Shown in pieces: positions 5,160 to 14,113 of a DNA stretch of 21,586 nucleotides (the stretch's first letter is position 1; the number at the start of each line of letters is the position of its first letter). The notes under the pieces are model-generated. The model saw nothing but the letters and a program-made list of their open reading frames with translations, was not told where the DNA came from and did no database searches. Both the position numbers and the translations under genes were made by a program. The stretch is from a virus, in IMG/VR virus record IMGVR_UViG_3300032083_002862, positions 1-21,586 of that record; one strand, written 5' to 3'.

Positions 5160-8100
5160 TATTCATCTCCAACAATTACTTTTTCTCCGCCAACAAGTTT
5201 GAACTTAATACCTGTGTCCACCTCTGTGTAAATACCGGTCTCCGGAGAAAACAATACTGGCCCAAGATCAGCAAATATATCATCAATGGCTGCTTCTTCG
5301 GCTTTCTTTGTTTCTTCTGCTTCTTCTCTTGCGGCTCGTTCATCAATGGAATCATATGCCGTCTGGAATCCATATCCAGTTGCGGCGAGTTGTTTATATA
5401 AATTATTTTTGATTGCGTCACAATAAGTCTTTTGTGCCGTTGTTTGCGGGGATTCATTGATAAAGCTTTTATCTATAGAAGGGACAGCCACCTCATCCCC
5501 AGATCCCAACAAGGTACTCTTTGGGTTATTATCTCCATTATATGAGAAAAGAGCCTCAACAGATGTAGTAAATTTACCGGGTCCGATTGAGGATTTTACG
5601 CTTGTCACAAGATGGTATCCACCAAATCCAAGTTTGTTTGCGATTGAGGGGTTCTCACCTCCAATTGTGGGATCAAATTCTCTTCCACCACCTAGCAATC
5701 CTCGTGGGTCAATAAACACTTCCATTCCGGGATAATATAGCGTATTACCAACCATATCCATTGAGATTTTATACACAGCAGACATCTGCATAAGTCCATC
5801 AGCACCGTGTCGGAAAAATCTTGCCTCACGAATATATTTCATATCTGTTTTTGAGAATTTGATTTTCTTAAGAATACCGCGATCTCTTCCAATCTGGTAA
5901 TGCATTATTCCATTTTTTTCATCATCAGTCTTGATTCCTTGTTTATCTGTTTTTCCTCGGGTTGTTTCTGCAAAAATTGTTATATAATTAAACAAGTCCT
6001 TTACTGGTGTTGTTATTCCTTCAATGTCGGCAGATAAAGGCAAATCACCTTTTGTGTATGCTGGCCCAACATCTAGGATGACGTCGCTGCCCAACATACT
6101 TGATATGGGACATTCTCCTCTGGTTCTCTTCCCTAAGAAACTAGTTGTCTTGAATTGTAATCTTTTGTCAAGATCATTTTTAAAACAAGACTCAAGCAAT
6201 ATCTCAGTTATAAGAAACTTGGTTAAATCTCTTATAAAATACATAACTGGATAAGATGTTCTTTCTGGTTTGATAACATTTTCTGTAAACCATTCGTTAA
6301 ACAATTCAACCGAGATTGGGATGTTTCCTAGGTTAACACTTTCAATTTGAGATTGGTCAAATGCACTAGTGTACTGGAAGGAAGATAATAAAAACTTGAA
6401 GTTTTCTGTACCAGCAACGTAAGATTCATTGATATTGCCTGTATCCGGCTCGTATAGGCATTCTAGAATAACATATAAAAGATCTGCCAAATAAAAATAA
6501 TTTATAAATTTATTATCACCGCTGTTTGATAATTTAACATCTTTGAATTTGTTTTGTTTTAAGGAAAAGTCTCTCGGATTTGATTTTTTTGCGATTGTTT
6601 CACCGGCAGCGGTTGGCTCATCGCCAACAAATATCGCAGGACTAACAATAAAACCAGTTCGCTCAAAGGACACCGCAGATTCTCCAGCAACTTGAACGTA
6701 GTTCATTAAATTATTCTCTATTAATCTCTTGATAATTGATTGGAAGGAGTTTTTTCTTAAGTTTTCTTCTATCTGCAGAAACTGACCTCTTATTGATGTT
6801 AATTCTTTTAAACTGCATGCTTTTTTCTTCAACACTTTATTATAATCTCCTCTTACTTTTGCAAGGGCTTCTCTAGCCTCGCGAGAAGCTAGCGCATCTA
6901 AAGTTGTCCCCTTTAAGGCAGTCTCAATATATGCTCTATAAGAAACGTTTATTTCAACAGAGCCGTCATCCCTTATGTCTATCTCATGATCTACCATGTT
7001 AAGATAAAATGTTTTGTTTATCTTCTGTATTGCTTTTTTAATTGCTGCATTTGGAGCAGACTCTGCTTCCCAGCCCACATCTGCTCTGATTCTGTAATAG
7101 GAGGGATCATATTGCAATGGAGATGCGGCCCCAGAACCTTTCTTGGTTCCTTTATCTCCCGCGGGTAAAATCAAGAGATCAACATAGCGATGACCACCAT
7201 TTGCTGCTTTTTTTTCTACAAAGTCTTGAAAGGATTGAAAATAAAGCTTAAGATTTGCGGTAATATCATTTTTTGCCGTGGCTGGTGTTGTTCCGTCAAA
7301 TGAAAAAGAAAACTCCTTAACGCCAAAGTCTGCTCCCCGATCAAAAACTCCAGGAGAAGATAAATTATTCACTCTGTTTGTGTTTGAATGTTTTGGAAAT
7401 TTAAATTCGTGCTCTTCCAAAACACCACCGGAAGAATAAACCTTAACTAATCTTATTTTTGGAACAAGACTTGCATGCTCACTTGGTTTTATATCTAAAA
7501 AAGATCCTATCGCTTCTTTGTTTGGTATCAATAATTTATTGATTATTGAAGATTTATCTTTATTAATGTCTAATTCATCGATCAAATACAACCTTCCCTT
7601 GTATGGTTTTTTGCTGTGAATTGGGTTTGTTTTGCCTTGGATCTGCATTGTGTTCAATTCCGCTAAATACCCAAGGCGACTCATAAGAAGACACTGTTTA
7701 AGAAACTTTTGTTTTGCTTCAATATCTTCTTCGGAAAGTTTTCTAGTATCGGTGTCATTACCGCTTATTTCTTCTTTGTTTTTTACTAGCTCTTCTGCAC
7801 TCGCAAATGAGTCATTCAATTCTTCTGCGGATAAAGTTCCACCGGTGCTTTTAAATTTTTTTAGAATATCAATTAATGCATTTGCTCTAATGTTGTTCAA
7901 TACGTGTTGAGCGAATCTGTACCCAACCTGACCTTTATCAATACTGGACTCTACTATTCCGTAGTCCTTGTTCTTTTTGTTGACCCACTTTGTTACTTCG
8001 TCTCTAAAGAGAGTCTCTAAGGCGACTTTATCAAGTCTTCCTTCGTCGCTATCTAATAAAACAAGTGCATGTGTCCTAAGTAATTCTTTTGCTATAGCCC

Positions 8101-9073
8101 AATAAGCTTGTCTTATGAAGTTTTGAAAGACTTCATCCGTACCAAAAGCAAACCACCTAGACGTTTCAAATGCCGCAGAATCAACAACTTCTAAATTCTG
8201 ATTTGCTCTTACTTCATTCATTGGTGAAACACCCTCAACCACAGTGAGACCAGTGGTATAATTAATATAACGTGCAGTGGGCTGTGTAAACCCTACATTG
8301 TTTAACTGTTCGTATTGTTCAGGTGTTAACTGAAATTGTTTTTTATCTGCCAATTCGCCTGAAAGTTTTGTCTCTGGAGCCCCTTCTTTCACTGATTCAG
8401 AAGTCAAGCCGAAAAAATATTGAAATTTCCCCTCACCTCCATAGCCATCGCTGATATAAGCTGTATTAACTTGGTATAAATCTTTAATGACTGGATCTGT
8501 TTCAAGCCATTCGTTTATCTTTAAAGATAGTTCTCTTTTAAAATCAAAAAATTTATAATCTCGCAACGCAGAGTCTAATCCATTAAAAATAACACCTTCA
8601 TTTTCATAATAATAAAAGGTTTTTTGAATTATTCTCCGAATCTTTTCTTGGTCGCTATTGGTATAAATATAATCAAAAACCCTAGAATCTGCAAGCTTTC
8701 CACCTAATTTCTGTGTCATTTGTATATATGCACCAGAATATTTAACAAAAGCACTGACAACCTTGGGAGCTATACTAGGTTTTTCTTTAGCAAAATATGA
8801 TATCATACCACCACTGGCATCAAAATCAGCAAATAAATAAGCAGCAATCTTAATCGGTGTAATTTCACCACCCAATTTTTTGCTTTGATTAACTGCGGTA
8901 TCTTCTAGATCTTGAAATATATCATCTGCAAAACTTATATCTTCTTCGTCCCAATTGTAGTCAGAAAATCCAGGACGCTCATACGCAGAGTATAGATAAA
9001 AAGCCTGTGTTGAAAGAGGTTGGGCGTCAAAGTCTGCAGCTTTAGCTTTTGCATCTTTTAAAAGTTCTCCCAT
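5159..9073 (-). CDS. Large baseplate/hub-like virion protein, 1304 aa
   Basis: This is the largest gene. It starts directly on the stop of the gp53-like gene (TAATG). Two regions look like those of large baseplate-region proteins of contractile phages. One lies in the middle (about residues 575-650), with GVKEFSFSFDGTTPATAKN followed by LKLYFQSFQDFV. The other lies near the C-terminus (about 1085-1215), with IGRDRGILKKIKFSKTDMKY, REARFF, YKISMDMVGNTLYYPGMEVF and LGFGGYHLVTSVKSSI. The extreme C-terminus is acidic with an E/A-rich helix (ERAAREEAEETKKAEEAA). No lysozyme or peptidase motif is evident. Placement after tape measure, initiator and gp53 supports a central hub or wedge role; the precise subunit is not determined. 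Confidence 0.65.
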   Translation of the reverse strand: MGELLKDAKAKAADFDAQPLSTQAFYLYSAYERPGFSDYNWDEEDISFADDIFQDLEDTAVNQSKKLGGEITPIKIAAYLFADFDASGGMISYFAKEKPSIAPKVVSAFVKYSGAYIQMTQKLGGKLADSRVFDYIYTNSDQEKIRRIIQKTFYYYENEGVIFNGLDSALRDYKFFDFKRELSLKINEWLETDPVIKDLYQVNTAYISDGYGGEGKFQYFFGLTSESVKEGAPETKLSGELADKKQFQLTPEQYEQLNNVGFTQPTARYINYTTGLTVVEGVSPMNEVRANQNLEVVDSAAFETSRWFAFGTDEVFQNFIRQAYWAIAKELLRTHALVLLDSDEGRLDKVALETLFRDEVTKWVNKKNKDYGIVESSIDKGQVGYRFAQHVLNNIRANALIDILKKFKSTGGTLSAEELNDSFASAEELVKNKEEISGNDTDTRKLSEEDIEAKQKFLKQCLLMSRLGYLAELNTMQIQGKTNPIHSKKPYKGRLYLIDELDINKDKSSIINKLLIPNKEAIGSFLDIKPSEHASLVPKIRLVKVYSSGGVLEEHEFKFPKHSNTNRVNNLSSPGVFDRGADFGVKEFSFSFDGTTPATAKNDITANLKLYFQSFQDFVEKKAANGGHRYVDLLILPAGDKGTKKGSGAASPLQYDPSYYRIRADVGWEAESAPNAAIKKAIQKINKTFYLNMVDHEIDIRDDGSVEINVSYRAYIETALKGTTLDALASREAREALAKVRGDYNKVLKKKACSLKELTSIRGQFLQIEENLRKNSFQSIIKRLIENNLMNYVQVAGESAVSFERTGFIVSPAIFVGDEPTAAGETIAKKSNPRDFSLKQNKFKDVKLSNSGDNKFINYFYLADLLYVILECLYEPDTGNINESYVAGTENFKFLLSSFQYTSAFDQSQIESVNLGNIPISVELFNEWFTENVIKPERTSYPVMYFIRDLTKFLITEILLESCFKNDLDKRLQFKTTSFLGKRTRGECPISSMLGSDVILDVGPAYTKGDLPLSADIEGITTPVKDLFNYITIFAETTRGKTDKQGIKTDDEKNGIMHYQIGRDRGILKKIKFSKTDMKYIREARFFRHGADGLMQMSAVYKISMDMVGNTLYYPGMEVFIDPRGLLGGGREFDPTIGGENPSIANKLGFGGYHLVTSVKSSIGPGKFTTSVEALFSYNGDNNPKSTLLGSGDEVAVPSIDKSFINESPQTTAQKTYCDAIKNNLYKQLAATGYGFQTAYDSIDERAAREEAEETKKAEEAAIDDIFADLGPVLFSPETGIYTEVDTGIKFKLVGGEKVIVGDE

Positions 9074-9405
9074 TAGCCCACCACCTGTAGAGCATCAGCC
9101 AAGGATTTAGGCACTCTTATTGTCTCTCCCATCGTAATATGACTCTCTGTTGGTTTTCTGTTGAATGAAGCTATGACCCACCAAAGAGTTGGATCTGCAT
9201 AGAATTCAGAGGCTAATTTCTCATAAGACAAACCAAAGTACCAAGTAACATTGTGGCATTCAACCTTCGCTAATTGCTCATCACTTATGTATGTTGCTTT
9301 TGGAGAACGATATTGTGTGATCTCGCGAATTCCTCGCTTCTCAAAGATCTTATCGTATTGTTCTTTGTTGTTTATTGCTTTTTTTCTATCTAAATATCTT
9401 GACAT
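9073..9405 (-). CDS. Baseplate wedge protein, gp53-like, 110 aa
   Basis: The core YFGLSYEKLASEFYADPTLWWVIASFNRKP, at about residues 56-85, is the typical pattern of T4 gp53-like and LysM-like tail proteins: a tyrosine-rich helix, then DPTLWW and an FN turn. It is followed by GETIRVP, which marks the end of the fold. In T4, gp53 joins neighbouring wedges of the baseplate. Length is shorter than T4 gp53 (196 aa), so only the core is present. The ATG has GGAGG 7 nt upstream, embedded in the last codons of the gp48/gp54-like gene. Confidence 0.7.
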   Translation of the reverse strand: MSRYLDRKKAINNKEQYDKIFEKRGIREITQYRSPKATYISDEQLAKVECHNVTWYFGLSYEKLASEFYADPTLWWVIASFNRKPTESHITMGETIRVPKSLADALQVVG

Positions 9406-9408
9406 AGT

Positions 9409-10077
9409 TTATCCTCCGAATGGAAACATTCCTGTACTTTTTTGGCTTGGGGTTTTCTCGTGAAGAACATTGAACGAGAAAGACAGTGAAATAACTTTTG
9501 GATAAAGCTCTCCGTTGGCTGCAAACATTCCCATTTCCAAATTTGGTTTCCAAGAGAGACCGCTTATCCACCCAAGCAGACCGAATACTTTTGGTGTTGC
9601 GTTTTCATTATCAATAAGTTCAAATTCTCGATCACCAGCCTCATTCACAAAATCCTTACTTATCTCTTCATCCCCGTCATGATCAATCCCAATATCCGAT
9701 TTAATTAAATTCGCAAATTGTATTCTAACCAATGGTGGCTTTGCCAAGATGTCTTGGTTGTTGTACACAGGGTAAACCATCTTTATTAGTTCCGAGCATC
9801 CTTCAAGATTTTTCTTTGCTTCTTCAGTTGACCCAGCCGGCAAATCAAACCCGAGAGACATTGTTCTTTTGGTGCCTTGATATGTTGCTATTGGATCCAT
9901 TCTTCCAAATACTTCTTCTGTGTTCCATTTTGCGTCAAACGTTTGAGAAAAATCGGTTAAAAAAGCAGGAAACATAAGCAAAAATTGTGTTGGAACACTC
10001 ATAATCTGTAGTTGAGCATTAGTTGCACCAACATAGCCTGATATTGTTTTTCCATCTGATAAATTAAGTGTCTTCAT
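9409..10077 (-). CDS. Tail-tube initiator / baseplate cap protein, gp48/gp54-like, 222 aa
   Basis: Residues about 38-80 contain FPAFLTDFSQTFDAKWNTEE, VFGRMDPIATYQGTKRTMSL and FDLPAGS. This reads like the segment conserved in T4-type tube-associated baseplate proteins (gp48 and gp54), in which a tube-like beta sandwich carries an RMDPIxxYxxTxR pattern. Such proteins cap the hub and start tube polymerisation. The C-terminal part (YPKVISLSFSFNVLHE) is also typical. The start overlaps the stop of the tape measure gene (TAATG), fitting coupled assembly partners. Which of the two T4 proteins it equals cannot be decided. Confidence 0.65.
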   Translation of the reverse strand: MKTLNLSDGKTISGYVGATNAQLQIMSVPTQFLLMFPAFLTDFSQTFDAKWNTEEVFGRMDPIATYQGTKRTMSLGFDLPAGSTEEAKKNLEGCSELIKMVYPVYNNQDILAKPPLVRIQFANLIKSDIGIDHDGDEEISKDFVNEAGDREFELIDNENATPKVFGLLGWISGLSWKPNLEMGMFAANGELYPKVISLSFSFNVLHEKTPSQKSTGMFPFGG

Positions 10078-12170
10078 TATGCTGCTCCGGTGTCAACTGC
10101 TTTGTTATCAACAATTGTTGCGATTTTGTCTGTAATTGTTTCATCGCCAATCTTAACTATCACATTCGGCTTAAATACGTTTTCAAAATTAGCAGCAAAT
10201 TGACTTATAGCGGTTGATGTGGTCGCTCTTGTTATGCTTTGTGTTGTTGCCCCTGTTGATATGAGAGCCATATCCCCAAGAATTGGTCTAAGGGTGGCTT
10301 GATTGTCCACAAGAACATCTGCTGTGTCAAGTATTACGTTTTTGGCGACTTTGACTTCTCCGATCTTAGCCAGTCCGGAAAATATAGAGCCCAAAGCTTG
10401 AAGCTTTTTAAGATTCAATGTTGCTATACCAATAGACAACGCAGCGAGCGCAGCAACCAACACGACTCCTATAACAGTACCTATAGTCCCAAGCGCCGGT
10501 AATGCTGCAAAAATAGCACCAGTTAGAGCAGGAATCAACCCAATAAGTCCGGGAAGGAAAGCCATCAATATATATCCAGCAGCAACAATCGCAATAATCA
10601 TAGCAGGGACGCCTCCAGCAGCTTGGCTGAGGTCTAAAAGCCCTTGTGCTGCCCATGCAATCCAATTAACCAATGGAGCGATTTGAATTGCAAAGTTCTT
10701 CATTGCCATTTCTAGTTTCTTGAAAACATCCATCGCATCTTTTAATCGGTTATTAAACTCTTCTTCAGAGGCTGCTTCTTTGAGTCCTTTACGGTAATCA
10801 TTAACAGACATACCAAATATTCGCTGAGCCTCGGCCATATCGGTTATACCAGCGGCATTTGCAACAGCCATTTGGGAATATTTATCCATATCTGCAAATG
10901 CCATACCTTGTGCTTGAACAGAACTAATAAGAGCTTCAATACGTTTTTCATCACTCATACGAACCATATCTATTGCTGACATTTGTGTTCCTAGGATAGA
11001 ATTTAACTTACCAATAGTATCGGCTGCGGTATCAAATTTGTCGAATTGGCCGCTTATTGCCATAAGTGAAGACACCTCTGTCCCAGCAGCCTTTGCTTGT
11101 GCTGCGAGGTCTGTGAATACCTTAATTGAGTCTTTTCCATAAACAGCAAGAGATTTTGAAGCAGCAACAAACCCATCCAACATTTTAGAAGCCGAGATAC
11201 CAATCTTTGTTCCGGCAACCGACAACTGTTTGGTCATTTTAGAGGCTTGTCTTGTTGAAAGTCCAAAGTTACTTGACATTATTTGCAAGGATTTTGATGC
11301 AGTTTGCCCGGAAACTCCAATTTTTTCCAATGAAGCCACGGTGAGCATTAAATCTTTTCTACCAGCTTGTGAAGTTTGCATAAAGCCAGTGAAATCGCTA
11401 AATAGAGCCTGTGCAGCCTTACCCGCATCTTCTGCTCCAATTCCGAGATTACGATAACCTCCACCAATTGCCATAATTTCTTCGGTCAAAGCACGACCAG
11501 CACCAGTTTGAGCAGCAAAAGCAGCCGTTGCCTTATCCACAGCCATTGTAAGCTTCATAGTTTGTGTAAGAACCGACATTGCCAATGCCGCACCCATTCT
11601 TTTAAAAGAAAACGTATCTTTGAATGCTTGAGCCTTTTCTTGTTTAGACATTTTTCCCATCTCGGTCATCTTGTTGATGAATCCGTTGGCCGCTCTAGAG
11701 TTTAAGCCGATCTTAACCGCTATATCTTCATAAAAACCTCTGGCTTTTTTTAGTCTTTTTTCCTGAGCAGCAGAATTCTCATCCTCTAAATCTGTTATAC
11801 CTTGAAGTTCATTTTTTCTCTGTTCATATGCATTTGATTGAGCGACTTTTAGTCTAGAAACTCTTAATAATTTTTCCTCATCAGCCGTTAAACCTTGTTG
11901 TGCTTGCTTTTCTTCAAGTTCGGTGATCTTTGCGGAAGCAGCAGTGCTAGCTGCTTGTACTTTCTCAAGTTCTTTTCGTAGTTTAATTTGTGCTTGATAC
12001 ATTTGGTTATACTCACCAAGCGCCTTGTTTTGCGCTACAGTCACTTCCAATTCTTTTATTCGACCATCTATGACCTTGGGATCTGATGATGTCGCTTCTT
12101 TATTTTCTTCATACTTTGCCAGTTTTTCTTCTAAAGCTTTAATTTTGTCTTCTAATTCTTCTTGAGTCAT
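10077..12170 (-). CDS. Tail tape measure protein, 697 aa
   Basis: Residues 1-150 are charged heptad-like helix (EELEDKIKALEEKLAKYEE and later KITELEEKQAQQ) predicted to form coiled coil. The middle is Ala/Gly/Ser-rich with repeated helical segments. A long hydrophobic stretch at about residues 515-585 (AMIIAIVAAGYILMAF ... GTVIGVVLVAALAAL) would cross the host membrane. This order and the position between tube genes and the tube initiator identify a tape measure. If about 0.15 nm per residue applies, the tail would be near 100 nm (inference). The start follows the upstream stop by 4 bases, with GAGGA about 9 nt before the ATG. No peptidoglycan hydrolase motif is visible. Confidence 0.85.
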   Translation of the reverse strand: MTQEELEDKIKALEEKLAKYEENKEATSSDPKVIDGRIKELEVTVAQNKALGEYNQMYQAQIKLRKELEKVQAASTAASAKITELEEKQAQQGLTADEEKLLRVSRLKVAQSNAYEQRKNELQGITDLEDENSAAQEKRLKKARGFYEDIAVKIGLNSRAANGFINKMTEMGKMSKQEKAQAFKDTFSFKRMGAALAMSVLTQTMKLTMAVDKATAAFAAQTGAGRALTEEIMAIGGGYRNLGIGAEDAGKAAQALFSDFTGFMQTSQAGRKDLMLTVASLEKIGVSGQTASKSLQIMSSNFGLSTRQASKMTKQLSVAGTKIGISASKMLDGFVAASKSLAVYGKDSIKVFTDLAAQAKAAGTEVSSLMAISGQFDKFDTAADTIGKLNSILGTQMSAIDMVRMSDEKRIEALISSVQAQGMAFADMDKYSQMAVANAAGITDMAEAQRIFGMSVNDYRKGLKEAASEEEFNNRLKDAMDVFKKLEMAMKNFAIQIAPLVNWIAWAAQGLLDLSQAAGGVPAMIIAIVAAGYILMAFLPGLIGLIPALTGAIFAALPALGTIGTVIGVVLVAALAALSIGIATLNLKKLQALGSIFSGLAKIGEVKVAKNVILDTADVLVDNQATLRPILGDMALISTGATTQSITRATTSTAISQFAANFENVFKPNVIVKIGDETITDKIATIVDNKAVDTGAA

Positions 12171-12174
12171 TCAT

Positions 12175-12534
12175 TTAATCCTCGTCTTTGAAAGGCCACT
12201 TAAGACCGGTTGTTCTTTCAAAATTAGCCACTTCGTTTCTTAGTTCTTCTCTTTTAGCCATAGTTTGCGGATGCCCTTCTCCGAACTCTTTGAATGCATC
12301 AAGGAATTCTTTTTCCGCAGAGATTGCAACAGCATATGCCTTAACATCTTGATACTTTCCAGTGATCTTGAATTTTGTTGTGGTTTGCTCTTCTTCATTG
12401 AGATTTGCAACAATATTAACGTCTTTTCCGTACATATATTTGAGAATGGTCTTTGTCCAAGATCCCAACATTTCATCCCAAGTCTCGTTTAGCGTTACTT
12501 TCGCCCTTTCTAAGTCAATAACAAGCATATACAT
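12175..12534 (-). CDS. Conserved tail-operon protein, 119 aa, unknown
   Basis: A mixed-charge soluble protein. The N-terminal half carries TWDEMLGSWTKTILKYMYGKD and then VANLNEEEQTTTKFKITGKY, followed by DVKAYAVAISAEKEFLDAF. It resembles small proteins lying beside gp26-like genes in T4-type marine phages, but no function is known to me. Position directly before the tape measure suggests a tape-measure or tail-assembly chaperone. AAGGAG lies 4 nt before the ATG at 12534 and 10 nt before a second in-frame ATG at 12528, so the start may be two codons later. It is the first gene after the terminator at 12561..12582. Confidence 0.65.
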   Translation of the reverse strand: MYMLVIDLERAKVTLNETWDEMLGSWTKTILKYMYGKDVNIVANLNEEEQTTTKFKITGKYQDVKAYAVAISAEKEFLDAFKEFGEGHPQTMAKREELRNEVANFERTTGLKWPFKDED

Positions 12535-12560
12535 TTCTCCTTAATCTAATTAGTTTGCAT

Positions 12561-12582
12561 AAAAAAATGCCCGTTAGGGCAT
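12561..12582 (-). terminator. Rho-independent terminator before the tape measure block
   Basis: On the minus strand ATGCCC-TAAC-GGGCAT forms a 6-bp stem (12582..12567) with a 4-nt loop, and its end runs straight into seven T (12567..12561). The stop TGA of the small ORF overlaps the first base of the stem. This is the clearest intrinsic terminator of the window. Confidence 0.8.
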
Positions 12583-12833
12583 CATCTTCTTTTCTTGTTT
12601 GCTTTTTCCATTTCTTTCTTTTCATCTTCAAACTGCTTTCGCATTCTCTCGCAAAACCAATTACGAAGACCAATTGGGAGATTATATATCTCCGTGAAAG
12701 ACCATCCACCAAAATGCTTCATTATAAATATTTGTTCATAAAGAGCTTCGGAGTATTTATCGGTCAGGCCAAAAAAAGTCCGTATTAAACGGAACCTCCA
12801 TTTCTTGCGAATATCCACAAGAACCGCATTCAA
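12582..12833 (-). CDS. Small tail-assembly-like ORF without a usable start (frameshift product?)
   Basis: The recognisable part, from FFGLTDKYSEALYEQIF through HFGGWSFTEIYNLPIGLRNWF to a Lys/Glu-rich C-terminal helix, resembles small proteins found next to gp26-like genes in T4-type phages. The frame has no ATG until residue 39, inside that conserved part. The limit at 12833 is only a TTG without a ribosome binding site, within the coding part of the gp26-like gene. The frame is +1 relative to that gene, and both share a T7 run at 12777..12771. It may therefore be translated as a 3' extension of the gp26-like protein (about 341 aa fused). Initiation at a rare codon after GGAGG (12801..12797) is the alternative. 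Ends right at the terminator. Confidence 0.6.
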   Translation of the reverse strand: MNAVLVDIRKKWRFRLIRTFFGLTDKYSEALYEQIFIMKHFGGWSFTEIYNLPIGLRNWFCERMRKQFEDEKKEMEKANKKRR

Positions 12834-13608
12834 AATTGTTTGTAATCTTCACATCGGGTGAAGCCACCTTGTAACATGCTTTGAGGTGTCTACTGTCTAA
12901 AGTCGGCATATTATCAACATATTTACCTATAATTGACTTATCACTGTGACCTTCAATTGAGACGATCATAATTTTGAACTGATCTGTTAGGGTTGTCTCG
13001 TTCATCTTTCTTTTCTTCTTATCTGCTGTGAGTTTAGCCAAATACTGTTCATCCTTGCCATCCAACAACTTAAAGACAATATTGAAGTTTGAATAGGGCA
13101 TCTTACAAGTAAAACTCCCATTGTCTAATTTTTGCATTGAAAGAGTTTCATCTACGGATGACTCATGTATTTCTTGTTGTGTGAGATCAAAATCAAATTG
13201 CGTTCTAGTTCCGCAAGAAGGACATCCTATTTGTGTTTTATAGTTTGCCCCATATCCAGAGATACGTGCAGCAATAACCAAAGCATTTCTGTCTCCGACC
13301 AATAAATCTTGCGCTTTGATTGATTTATTTATAATAAGTGAATCAATCATTCTTTCAATTGCAATTCCTTTTTTAAGGAGAGTTTGTGAAGATAGAATAT
13401 CTTCCTCTTTTGCTGTCATAAATCTCATCTCAATAACTTCTTGTCCATGAAGTGGATGTCCTTCAGGATAGTTTCCTTTTGATGGTAGGTCAACAAATTC
13501 TGTTGGTGCAACAAAGCTTAATGGATCAAAAGCTTTTTCTACCGGTTGTTGTGGTGCCTCTGTTGGCTCCGGAGTGTGTCCTCCGAGTCTATCTTTATTT
13601 CTGCTCAT
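12757..13608 (-). CDS. gp26-like baseplate hub/tail assembly protein with zinc motif, 283 aa
   Basis: After a Pro/Glu-rich N-terminus, residues 36-115 read PTEFVDLPSKGNYPEGHPLHG, then EIRFMTAKEEDIL-type helices and SLIINKSIKAQDLLVGDRNALVIAARISGYG. This is a pattern of the gp26-like hub protein family of T4-type phages. Two CxxC pairs, Cys129/Cys132 and Cys261/Cys264, can bind one zinc ion. It ends FFWPDR. Its place between tube and tape measure genes is where other myophages keep tail assembly chaperones made by frameshifting. The start has GAGGT 4 nt before the ATG. Family call is by eye; the exact role (hub part or chaperone) is open. Confidence 0.65.
   Translation of the reverse strand: MSRNKDRLGGHTPEPTEAPQQPVEKAFDPLSFVAPTEFVDLPSKGNYPEGHPLHGQEVIEMRFMTAKEEDILSSQTLLKKGIAIERMIDSLIINKSIKAQDLLVGDRNALVIAARISGYGANYKTQIGCPSCGTRTQFDFDLTQQEIHESSVDETLSMQKLDNGSFTCKMPYSNFNIVFKLLDGKDEQYLAKLTADKKKRKMNETTLTDQFKIMIVSIEGHSDKSIIGKYVDNMPTLDSRHLKACYKVASPDVKITNNFECGSCGYSQEMEVPFNTDFFWPDR
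12771..12777 (-). promoter_or_regulatory. Candidate ribosomal slippery site (T7)
   Basis: In the gp26-like frame the mRNA reads GAC UUU UUU UGG, four codons before the stop. Skipping one U (+1) or slipping back two (-2) enters the downstream small ORF precisely at FGLTDKY. A GGAGG lies about 17 nt upstream and could pair with 16S rRNA as a stimulator. Confidence 0.45.
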
Positions 13609-13617
13609 TTATACCTC

Positions 13618-14109
13618 TTAGTTTAATGTTGCTGAGTCATATGCAACTGTGATTGTTATTTCAAGTAGATCATCTGAGGAGTAATCAAGTTCTCCAAATT
13701 TAACTGACTTTACAAATGGGTTAATAAGTTCCCATGTTTCATGGACCTCTCCGGCTGCATCTAGTTGTTCTATTAAAACATTTGTGACATTCGTGTTCGT
13801 ATGCTTGGGTTTCTTCATTATCCCATCTGGAGTTTCCCCTCCAAAGACATAACCAGAATTTAAAAGATTACCGTAATAATTTTTACCCCTGCCTTGGTCA
13901 ACACTATCAACAATAACAATATCGATATCGTTCCATGTAACAATACCAGGATACTTTATCTTATGGTTGATAAGTTGATACTCAGAAACACTAACGTCAA
14001 AAGCTGGCCTTGTTACGCTTTTCGCATACCAAAGCACATCTCCTGCAAATGTTACTTGAAATCTATACTTTCGTAGTGGTTCAAGTGCTTTATCAGACCA
14101 AAAAGACAT
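13618..14109 (-). CDS. Tail tube protein paralogue 2 (gp19-like), 163 aa
   Basis: It begins MSFWSDKALEPLRKYRFQV and continues with LWYAKSVTRPAFDVSVSEYQLINHKIKYPGIVTWNDIDIVIVD. The same layout and many of the same residues occur in the preceding gene. The C-terminus VKSVKFGELDYSSDDLLEITITVAYDSATL is the terminal beta hairpin of gp19-like tail tubes. The paralogue is 20 residues shorter than the first copy, mainly in the C-terminal tail and the central loop. It lies 10 bases after the first tube gene, and its ribosome binding site is part of a hairpin with the stop codon of that gene. One copy probably builds the bulk of the tube; the other may form a terminal ring or be an alternative subunit. 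Confidence 0.8.
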   Translation of the reverse strand: MSFWSDKALEPLRKYRFQVTFAGDVLWYAKSVTRPAFDVSVSEYQLINHKIKYPGIVTWNDIDIVIVDSVDQGRGKNYYGNLLNSGYVFGGETPDGIMKKPKHTNTNVTNVLIEQLDAAGEVHETWELINPFVKSVKFGELDYSSDDLLEITITVAYDSATLN

Positions 14110-14113
14110 TTAT

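Noticed and set aside
5176-5457. Lys/Arg-rich 93-codon ORF overlapping the end of the 1304-aa gene
   Set aside because: It is an alternative frame of the E/A-rich C-terminus of the large gene, with no ribosome site or own context.
8262-8290. Promoter-like TTTACA-17-TATTAA inside the 1304-aa gene
   Set aside because: The -35 is imperfect, the extended -10 is absent and the spacing to TATATT is only 15; in such A/T-rich DNA this is expected by chance.
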